Source: Ligustrum vulgare
Taxonomy: Eukaryota > Streptophyta > Magnoliopsida > Lamiales > Oleaceae
Assembly (NCBI GenBank): GCA_963555705.1
Contig: OY743186.1
Span: forward strand, 38,985,241 to 39,049,240
DNA: 64,000 nucleotides
Reading direction: 5' to 3'
This document shows, in pieces, positions 55,991 to 64,000 of this stretch. The position numbers were made by a program, and so were the translations under genes. The stretch's first letter is position 1. Each line of letters begins with the position of its first letter. Below the pieces are notes generated by a model. It saw only the letters and a program-made list of their open reading frames with translations. It searched no databases and was not told where the DNA came from.

Positions 55991-57664
55991 ATAAGAACAT
56001 TGATTTTGTTTGACTACTTGAATGATATATGATTATATAATGTTTAATCATTGAATTATATCTTATATTGAACAAGTTCAATTTCTTTTGATTATTTTGC
56101 ATGACTAATTGGACCATCACTGGATCAATAATAATGATGCAAAATTAAAATTGATACGCAGTGAAGAATTAGAAGATTCTTCAATTCAATCATATGTGAT
56201 GTTTGTTCTCTTTCATGAAATCTTTTTCATTAACCATCATTAGCTAAAATAGGGATTAAATTTCCTTTATTTCTGAAAATTAGTTAGGGTGATAAATGAG
56301 ACCCCATCATCCTTTACGTTGACCATCTAAATATTATTTGTATCTAATAGATTTGATACATATATTAAATAATTGCATGGTGTTCGCAGCCTAAAGTTTC
56401 CGAAATTATTGCTCAAATTTTAAATTATGAGCATAATCTTCAAATTATATAATTAAGAATGTATCTTGATAATGCTAGTAGACATAAATGTCAACATTTT
56501 AGTAAGTGTTAGTTGGGATGTCGATAAATGGTTTAACATTTTTGCTGTTAAATGCCTCCAATTAATTTAATTGAGAACAAAATATTTCCTTTTTTGTTTA
56601 GGAAATTCTATTACATATCATGCCAACATCATAGTTCTCCCTGTTATAATTAGCTTATGGTTAGAGCCTAATTTTTTCCATCTAATTTTTTGATAATGCA
56701 ATTAATCCACCACAATGCACTAAAATGGAAAATAATTAATGTTGAGAAAAATACGTGGTTTGAACATATATCTCAAATTGATAATATTTTACAACATAGA
56801 AAAAATGATTGTCAATTTAATCGGACAATTTTCTCAACATCAGGGGGAAAATTAGTAGTTTAAAATTAGACAAATGCATCATATTATGTTATATATATCC
56901 TCGCAATTAATAATACGAAATAGAAGTTCGATTGAAATACTAACGAAAAGTTAAAAAGATTGTTTAATTACAAGATGCATAAGGGATTAATAAAATCTCA
57001 TATACTAGCTACAGATGCTATATCTTATATTGATGTATGGCACGCCTAAAGCGTAGCGATATCTTATTTGAATAAAGATCCCCAAATAAATAAAAATAGA
57101 GCAAATGATTATGATGGTCTTATTGAGGAGGCATATACTCATGAGAGAGTATTTATTGACATAATTAATTATAAATCTCTGAACAGGTTCAAGTACTTAA
57201 AATATTGAACAATTAAGATCTCTATATTTATGTATTGTTGGGAAAGAAATCGAATTGAGATGATAATTGTGTCGACACACTTTATAAAGTACTTGTACAA
57301 AAGCAAACTGTGAAATTGGCCGCATCATAATATGAATGATAGCGAGGATAATAAAAGAGAATATGTCGAAGAAAATCGACATAAAAATAGTTGGTAAACG
57401 TATGCATTCGGGCTAAATTAAACTTACTACAAAACTTGAAATTTTGGGGCCTGAAGTCCAAACACTTAAAAGTGTATAGTCAATAAAATACCTATAGATA
57501 TAGTCGTAATACACGACTTGTTGCACAATGAATCTTTCAAAGATCTAGCACATATGCAATATTTTATTTTCCTAACAAATACATAATAAGTGTCAATAAA
57601 TATATAATTATTAGAAATGTAAACAATGAAAGAAGATTGACTCTAATTACTAGCTTGTGCTATT
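55991..57664 (+). pseudogene. Decayed copia internal sequence
   Basis: No frame longer than about 60 codons. Copia-like strings (CAACATCAGGGGGAAA near 56835, reading QHQGG) suggest the gag-to-pol part of the host copia element. Nothing else can be assigned. Confidence 0.35.
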
Positions 57665-57669
57665 TGATT

Positions 57670-58212
57670 TTGTTTACCACAAAATCTAGTAGGACTTTGG
57701 ATTAATACGTCTCAACTCCTCCCTCTTAAACACGTGGACTTCCTGCGCACTAAGACAAACGATTAGCGTCCAAAGGGGGTTGGGGAGGCTCCCGTTTGCA
57801 CTTCGACGCTAAAGTCAATACTCATTTCAAGTGAATATATGTTGAATGTGAGAAATATAAGTGTGTAAAAGAGAGAAAAGGGAGTGAGAGTAGTATATTG
57901 AGTTAGTGTATAGAATTGCTAAGTCCCTACTTGGGAGACAATTGTGCTGTATTTATAGATGGAATTACTTAGTTAGATCACGACACAATCATCATCATTA
58001 AAGTAAACATCACATCCTGTTAAAGGGCTTGTCATATCACCTCGGATAAGTGCCTCGAATGATATCACCTCGGACTTAGCACTTTAGATATGAGCAATTT
58101 GGACAACATTTCGCCTCGGCTTCCTTACAGCTTAAGGAGTCGTATGCTCAGTTGGCAGTCACATGGGTCCTCATGGATGACGTGTCAAGGCCATTTAGGC
58201 ATGGTTGTAACA
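57670..58212 (-). repeat. Solo LTR, Gypsy-like
   Basis: On the minus strand it reads TGTTACAACC...GGTAAACA with a TATA box CTATAAATACAGC near 57950 and GACTTTAGCGTCGAAGTGC near its 3' end, as in TAT/Ogre-type LTRs. Flanking GATTT (57665-57669) and GATGT (58213-58217) fit an aged target duplication. No internal sequence. Confidence 0.6.
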
Positions 58213-59190
58213 GATGTACCAATGAGTGATATCAAAATGTATGATCATCAACTCAGTACATTGTGAGTTTTTCTTGAAATACTAATGAGTGATATTAAAA
58301 AGGGTAATTAATACCTTAGTAATTTGAGATTGCGGTAAAATAATTAGAGAATATCTATTTGAAATATAGGAATTGTTACCTATATAAAGTTTCACAGCTT
58401 AAATTTGGTGGTAGCAATTTGACAATTCCAATGTGAAACATAAACGACGTGATGAGAATCATGGGGGACTTTCCAAAGAAATTTAATCATTCGAGCCAAA
58501 CAATTTTAAGTCTATTTTGAAGGACTCTAGGGGCATCAAAAAAGAAAATTTAAGGCTTAAACTAGTGATTAGAGTCAAGAAAACAAGCCAATAATCAAAA
58601 TTGGGAGCAAATGAATGGAGTTGGAGGTTCAGCCAACTTCGGTCGACCGAAATTCTACAGGGAAATTTTTTATCTAGCCTCAGTCGTTTTCGGTTGAGTA
58701 TTGTTTAACTGAAACTGTCATTTTGGTCGACCAGTCCAGTCGACCGAAACACCCTGATTTTGAAAAAGAAAAGGGTTTTTTCTTGCAATTTTCAAATTTA
58801 CTTCTTTTATCCATATTTTGTACAATAAATACACATTTCATTTCAAACTCTAGGAATGAACTTTGGATGTTCATGAAGCTTGGTCTTGAGAGACTCCTTT
58901 GGGTGAAGGTAAACCCTTGTTAATCTTGTATTCTTCTTGAAATGTCTTCAACTAATTCTTGAGTATTTTTATTCTTGTATTTGATTTTTATTTTCGCCAC
59001 ATTGAAATTTGTTTAATTGATACTCATTGGGCTTAGTTCTTTAATTAATGAATTTTAAGTTGGATTTAAACTTAGGTTAAGGTGTTTTATCACTTATTTT
59101 ACCATCTTAATTTTCTTGTGAAGATTTCAAATAGTTGTGGGAATTCTTGGTCAATATGCCAAGGGGGTCCGCATCACGATGCCTGAAGTA
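58213..59190 (+). repeat. LTR-like fragment with GGTCGACC palindromes
   Basis: CGGTCGACCG-type palindromes at 58641-58652 and 58731-58746, with variants at 58686-58695, lie ~90-180 bp upstream of a TATA-like ACAATAAATACAC (58822). The layout resembles the Athila-like LTR at 13818-15294. Ends not defined. Confidence 0.35.
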
Positions 59191-60335
59191 TACAGTATAA
59201 TCCTGGAATGATTAAATATATTTAAAATAAGTAGTTTAAGTTTTTAAGAAACTTGTTTGATCAAAATATACATATACTTTGCGATCTGAATATTTAATAC
59301 ACCTTGAAAAGATTCGGTTTGTAATGGAATTTGATTGGTAGTATAAAATTAGATTACATGAAGAGTTGTACAAATGACTTTATATGACAAAGTGTTGAAA
59401 TTGAGACATACCATTATTGTGAATAGTATTTGAAAATTATGGCAATTGATTTTCAATATTCAAATTCATGATTAATTATTCACCTGAAATGAATAAGTTA
59501 ATTGTTCATTGAAGTGAATAAGTCACTTCCAGATTTCAGAGCTGTATTAAATGCATTGATAAATATTGATTATAGAACATGCCTCGATGTAACATGTTCA
59601 AATGATTGGAAATATTTTATAGTTCTTCAAGTTCAAATGAATAATTGAATTTATATTCGAAGAACAAATAATATGATATATGTGCTATTTATATATGATT
59701 AGTAAACATATTCGAGGTTTTCCTGGTAAGGTTTTTAATGAGATAGCTGTTATTAATGACCATTGATATACTCTCCTAGACGAGACTCATGAAGAAATCA
59801 AGATATGAATGATTCAATAGAGATTGAATCAGAAGGAGGGAGTAACTATATGGATGATTTAATACAGATTGAATCAGGGGGAGTAACCGTACTCTTTTTC
59901 CTTCATTCAGGTTTTGTCCCATTGGATTTTTCAACAAGGTTTTAACGAGGTATCATTAAAATACTCCAAAGTTTTTAACAAATTCACTCAAATGATAATG
60001 TAGTTGATTTATCCACAAAAGCATTGTCAACGTCTACATTCAAGAAATCAGTTCACAAGATTGGAATGCATTGACTTGATGATTTACAGTGATCAACACT
60101 AGGTGGAGTAATTGTACTCTTCTTGCATTTGATTTTTCTTCTTGTTTGGTTGGTTGTCATTTTACGACCCCTTGTTGTCTGAACTTTACAAGTTCTATAG
60201 TACCGAACATCTTTCTATTGATATTGTCTGTATTAATTTACTCTAGTGCTTATGATGCTACAGTTGAAAAGAACAATGATACTTATTTGAATTTCAATGA
60301 TTTATATTACAGTTAATGAATAATGGTTATTGTTA
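59191..60335 (+). pseudogene. Copia RNase H tail and 3' region
   Basis: 59989-60075 reads SNDNVVDLSTKALSTSTFKKSVHKIGMH, matching the end of copia polyproteins (ADLFTKALP type). Upstream, 59700-59950 holds the GGAGGGAG and TTTTGTCCCATTGGATTTT strings of copia 3' regions, in an order suggesting rearrangement. Confidence 0.5.
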
Positions 60336-60539
60336 TTTTTTAGTGCCGAAGTACACTGGTTAAAGTGTTAATTCATACTAGTAATTAGTTTTGTGAAAAT
60401 GATATTGATTTGGCATTTGTGGTTTTTTTAATTGATTTGATTAGTTTTGTTTGAATTTTTGTAATTTGAGTTTTGTGGTTTGTGAAGTTCATTTGCGAGT
60501 CTCTAATTATAACTTATTTATTTTACTAGGAAAAAATAA

Positions 60540-61047
60540 TGTCGACCTTAGATTTTTTAAAAGAAATTTTCAGCTGAAGAAAATGTTGATGAAGAGACTT
60601 TAAATAGAGTAGATGTTGATGTTACATAATTTCCCATCGATCATGGAAATAGAGTGGATGCTGATCTTACAAAACTTCCCACTTATCTTGGATTAAGAAT
60701 TCCAATTTCAAATTATAATATTAATATCCTTGATCAAGTTCAAAGAGCATATTGGCAAAAATGGTGCCTATCAACCTTTAGATCATGCATTCCCAATACG
60801 ACAGTTTGGAGCATCCCAATTTAGACGATTCCAGCCTTCTTGGTTTAATGAATTTGGTAGTTGGTTGGAGTATAGTATAACAAAAGATGCCGCTTATTGT
60901 TTGTACTGTTATCTTTTCAAATCAAGTCATGGTAATCAAGGAGGAGGTAAATCTTTAGTTAGCAAAGGGTTCACATATTGGAAAAAAAAAAAAAGATTTT
61001 GATTTCATATGGGAAAGCATGATAGCGAGCGTAATAAAGCTCGAATG
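60540..61047 (+). pseudogene. ZMYM1/hAT-like transposase, N-terminal fragment
   Basis: DLTKLPTYLGLRIPISNYNINILDQVQRAYWQK in one frame passes by a one-base shift (near 60755) to GAYQPLDHAFPIRQFG, RRFQPSWFNEFGSWLEYSITKDAAYCLYCYLF and SKGFTYWKKKKRF. After a second shift at the A-run (60980-60991) it continues as FHMGKHDSERNKARM. This is the TTF-type zinc-finger region of plant zinc finger MYM-type 1-like proteins, hAT-superfamily transposase derivatives. The sequence is broken at 61047 by the Gypsy LTR, and no continuation is in the window. Confidence 0.8.
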
Positions 61048-61907
61048 TGATGCAAACCACGAAGCAATTGTAACTACGCAACCCACAAATTATTGAAATC
61101 GACCCAAGAACGCCAAGAACCTCGATTTATGGATCCAATTAAAATTAACTGAACCAAGCAACCAATACAATCACTGGGATATATTGACCTCTTGATCACA
61201 AACAATAATAATTCTCACCGAGATTTGAACAAACAGGATTAACTCGCAAGTTCGGATTTTATTCAATAAAGAATAAAGGTTGTGAAAGCAAATAGCCTCT
61301 CAATTAATATTATCAAAGTTGTGTAATGAATAATGAAAATTACATCCCTATAAATAGGGTCAAAAACTAGGTTAAAGAGTTCTAATTAAACAAGGAAACA
61401 ACTACCTAAAAATAAGGAAATAAAAAACCCTAAAATTCACGCGTATTCGATTTTACGGCCGTGACTAATTTCCTTACGGCCGTAACCTTGCTTCTGATTC
61501 ACTCTTACGGCCGTAAGTCCAAAATGTCCAAATTCCAATTTTAAGCAGAAACTCCATTATGGCCGTGATACTCAACCTTTACGGCCGTGATTGCTTATGT
61601 CTCGCAAAATCAATTTTCAGCAGAAAGTTGGTTACGGCCGTGAGGAAATATATGTTACGGCCGTAACATTGAAAATTCACATTTTTCTTCGACGTCTTGA
61701 ATGATGTTGATCCACTCGTCGTTTTGACTCGGCCCCAACATGGAACTTGCTTCTTTTGATGACACGAACATTGTTTTGGCCATTGTTTCTTGAACTAGCT
61801 TGTCCATTGTTTCCTTGGCCCTCTTTGTCTGCAATCGAGTCATCGGCCCTCCTCTGACCTTCAACGGATCTTTGTGCGGGCTTGTATCCGCGGTCTGGAT
61901 CACATCA
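61048..61907 (-). repeat. 3' LTR with TTACGGCCGTAA palindromes and overlapping pol end
   Basis: About seven palindrome copies at 61453-61666, three perfect (61473, 61505, 61655). On the minus strand pol reads ~250 bases into the LTR and stops at 61655-61657; the stop TAA is the last triplet of the first palindrome (LRP-stop). Confidence 0.88.
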
Positions 61908-62308
61908 TCCCCTCCCTCTTCGAAAGGATTCGACCTCGAATCTGTACCTGCATCAAGCGGAGATAGATCAGAAACATTAAAGGAAGCCGAAACATTATAC
62001 TCACCAGGAAGGTCTAATTTATAGGCATTGTTGTTGATCCTTTCAATCACTTGGAATGGACCATCCCCTCGCGGTTGTAACTTTGACTTGCGCTGTTCTG
62101 GAAACCGCTCCTTTCTCAAATGTACCCAAACCCAATCACCAGGTTCAAAAATGATGCCCTTTCTTCCTTTGTTAGCCTGCGAAGCATAATGTTCATTTTT
62201 CTTTTCAATCGCCAACCTCACCTTGTCGTGGAGTGCTTTAACCATCTCAGCCTTTTTCTTGCCATCTAAACTACTACGTTCATTCACAGGTAAAGGAATT
62301 AAATCCAA
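61655..62308 (-). pseudogene. Gypsy integrase C-terminal part
   Basis: 217 residues: LDGKKKAEMVKALHDKVRLAIEKK, PGDWVWVHLRKERFPEQRKSKLQPRGDGPFQV (the conserved post-integrase GPF/Y-type module), AYKLDLPGEYNVSASFNVSDLSPLDAG and SRSNPFEEGGDD. It then runs into the LTR and encodes an extra MTRLQTKRAKETMDKLVQ tail. It is separated from the upstream ORF by frame changes, and has no obvious chromodomain. Confidence 0.85.
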
Positions 62309-62532
62309 TGGTGTTAGCGGATTAAAACCATAAACAATTTCAAATGGTGAACAAGAAGTAGTAGAATGTATAGCCCTATTATATGCAAATTCAATAAATG
62401 GTAAATACTCTTCCCAATTTTACAGATTTTTATTGATTATCGTACGCAACAATTGAATCATTGTCCTATTTACTACCTCGGTCTGTCCATCGGTCTGTGG
62501 GTGACAAGTTGTAGAGAAAAGTAGTTTTGTTC
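62309..62532 (-). pseudogene. Integrase middle segment with stop
   Basis: The frame reads [38 protein letters not shown], stop (near 62421), NWEEYLPFIEFAYNRA and EIVYGFNPLTPL. It joins the two larger ORFs and holds the integrase HPQTDGQTE motif. Confidence 0.75.
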
Positions 62533-63717
62533 CTAATTTATTCCACATGACTCTCCAAAAATGACTAAGGAATTTTTAACATCCCTATCCGAGACAATAC
62601 TTTTAGGCACCCCATGTAAGCGCACGACTTCCCTAAAGAAAATTTCAGCTATGTTTGTAGCATCGTCAGTTTTGTGGCATGGTATGAAATGTGCCATTTT
62701 ACTAAAGCGATCTACTACCACAAAAATCGAATCTCGACCCTTCTTAGTCCTAGGCAATCCTAAAACAAAATCCATAGAGATATCGACCCAAGGTTCACTA
62801 GGGACGGGTAAAGGCATATATAATCCATGGGGTTTAATCCTAGATTTAGCCTTTTTACAAGTAATGCATCTATTACAAACCCGAACCACATCAATTTTCA
62901 TTTTAGGCCAATAGAAATGTTCACTTAGGATTTCAATGGTCTTTTTAACCCCAAAATGACCCATTAAGCCTCCACTATGGGCCTCTCTCACAAGTAACTC
63001 TCTCATTGTACACCTAGGGACACACAATTTATTTTCTCGAAATAAATAATCATCATGTTTAAAGAACCTATCCACAGCCCCCTTACCACATGATTCATAA
63101 ATATTAGAAAAGTCCAGGTCATTAGCATACATGTCCTTAATGTATTCAAATCCAAGCAATTTAGAGTTTAAAGAATTTAAAAGAACATACCTTCGAGACA
63201 ATGCATCTGCCACCACATTTTCCTTATCTTGTTTGTACCGGATGACATAGGGAAATGTTTCGATGAACTTTACCCACCTTGCATGTCTCTTACTCAGCTT
63301 AGCTTGTCCCATCAAATGCTTCAAGGATTCATGATCAGTGTGTATCACGAACTCCCGTGGCCACAAGTAATGTTGCCATGTTTCCAAAGCGCGCACAAGT
63401 GAGTATAACTCCTTGTCGTATGTGGGATAATTAAGTGCAGCCCCTTTTAGTTTTTCACTAAAATAGGCGATTGGCCTTTGATCATGCATTAAAATAGCTC
63501 CAATGCCTAGCCCTGAGGCATCACATTCAATCTCAAAAGCCTTGTCAAAGTTAGGAAGTGATAAAACCGGTGCTTCACACAACATATTTTTAATAGTCTC
63601 AAATGCATGCTCCTGTTCTACTCCCCATTTAAAACCTACACTTTTTTTGACAATTTCTGTGAGTGGTGCGGCAATCGTGCTAAAATTTTTAACAAAGCGC
63701 CTATAAAAACTAGCCAA
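62533..63717 (-). pseudogene. Gypsy RT end, RNase H and integrase N-terminal part
   Basis: 394 residues. [19 protein letters not shown] is the RT connection; [44 protein letters not shown] and HTDHESL are RNase H. Integrase starts with the H-H-C-C finger (H-x3-H near [19 protein letters not shown]) and the first core Asp in [11 protein letters not shown]. It breaks by frameshift after VSDRD, the second core Asp. Confidence 0.9.
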
Positions 63718-64000
63718 GCCATGAAAACTCCTAATCTCAGTTATGCTTTTAGGTGTTGGCCACTCTTTAATAGCTTTGATTTCTCTTCATCTACTTCTAT
63801 CCCTTTAGCACTAACTACATAACCAAGAAACACAACTTTTTCCATGCAAAAATCACACTTTTTAAAGTTAGCAAAAAGTTGCTCTTGTCTTAAAACCACA
63901 AGCACACACCTAACATGCTCCACATGTTCATTCAAAGTTTTACTGTATATCAATATATCATCGAAGTAAACTACAACGAATTTACCTATAAATGCACGTA
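63718..64000 (-). pseudogene. Gypsy reverse transcriptase, partial at window edge
   Basis: [58 protein letters not shown] is the RT segment just after the catalytic YxDD box. A frameshift near 63765 separates it from the next ORF. The catalytic box itself lies at about 63950-63970. Confidence 0.85.

Larger units (their letters stand above)
42929..60335 (+). mobile_element. Decayed copia element, host of several nested insertions
   Basis: A possible short 5' LTR starts TGTTAGGCTAATTAAATTG (42929) and runs to about 43178. Next come ATACGTTATTAGCAC and AGTCTCTACCAAA (the two halves now split by a hAT element), like the ACGTTATCAGCACGAGTCTCT start of many plant copia elements. The far end at 59989-60075 reads SNDNVVDLSTKALSTSTFKKSVHKIGMH, the tail of copia RNase H. 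Between them are a repeat array, scattered copia-like strings (CAACATCAGGGGGAAA near 56835; GAGGAAGGAGGGAG near 59833; AGGTTTTGTCCCATTGGATTTT at 59911) and many stops. The 3' LTR is not recognisable. Treating these parts as one element is inference. Confidence 0.5.
61048..64000 (-). mobile_element. Chromovirus-like Gypsy element, 3' half, running off the window
   Basis: The 3' LTR (61048-61907, ends TGATG/CATCA) is followed on the minus strand by integrase, RNase H and RT reading right to left; the rest lies beyond 64000. It belongs to the same family as 51632-55253, judged by LTR start TGATGTGATCC, the pol C-terminus and the palindrome array. It inserted in the ZMYM1-like pseudogene next to GAATG (61043-61047); the other target copy is outside the window. 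Confidence 0.9.

Noticed and set aside
61800..62914. Plus-strand ORFs across the last Gypsy element
   Set aside because: Antisense shadows of integrase and RNase H.

Overview
This is nuclear DNA of a flowering plant, most likely a dicot. It is AT-rich, with long A/T runs and AAT/TA microsatellites. It contains plant-type LTR retrotransposons (Athila-like and chromovirus-like Gypsy, Ty1/copia, a TRIM), hAT elements, MITEs and Helitrons, plus intron-bearing gene remnants. I see no intact, expressed-looking host gene with normal exon structure, and no rRNA or tRNA gene. The species cannot be named from sequence alone.

Layout. 1-15294: an Athila-like Gypsy element (gag and protease at the left, 3' untranslated region and LTR at the right). 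Its pol region is replaced by a second, gag/pol-less LTR element (1577-10812). That inner element carries, antisense to itself, an intact intronless LONELY GUY (LOG)-like cytokinin-activation ORF and an ORF resembling the nucleic-acid-binding protein of flexi-type plant RNA viruses. The second ORF lies in a ~1.84-kb inverted repeat and is present three times in alternating orientation. 15295-24300: hAT elements with 8-bp target duplications, MITEs, a Helitron 3' end, a FAR1/MULE-type pseudogene, a cluster of four hairpins, a CACTA-type end, a complete miniature TRIM retrotransposon and a SIN3-like fragment. 24317-28725: an intron-containing, decayed replication protein A (RPA70)-like gene on the minus strand. 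30048-36132: a nearly complete copia element on the minus strand with a GTTAC target duplication, broken by one stop codon, a changed YVDD motif and a 5' LTR deletion. 36445-43713: a PIF/Harbinger-like MITE, three hAT elements and a 2.9-kb non-autonomous Helitron. 42929-60335: a decayed copia element with a long array of TTCnnGAA-like repeats, split by two younger LTR elements with perfect target duplications (44759-50951 copia; 51632-55253 Gypsy) and a solo LTR. 60540-64000: a ZMYM1/hAT-like transposase fragment interrupted by a further Gypsy element that runs off the window.

Main points. (1) The LOG-like plus virus-like cassette, with matching TTTAAATAG boxes before both ORFs and three stem-loop repeats after LOG, looks like one captured unit. 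The inverted repeat around the virus-like ORF could fold into a long double-stranded RNA. (2) Three unrelated LTR contexts each carry their own cluster of short CpG palindromes (GCGATCGC, TTACGGCCGTAA, GGTCGACC) upstream of the putative core promoter. (3) The nesting order is readable from target duplications. Boundaries given with target duplications are firm; lineage names within Gypsy and copia are by motif recognition only.
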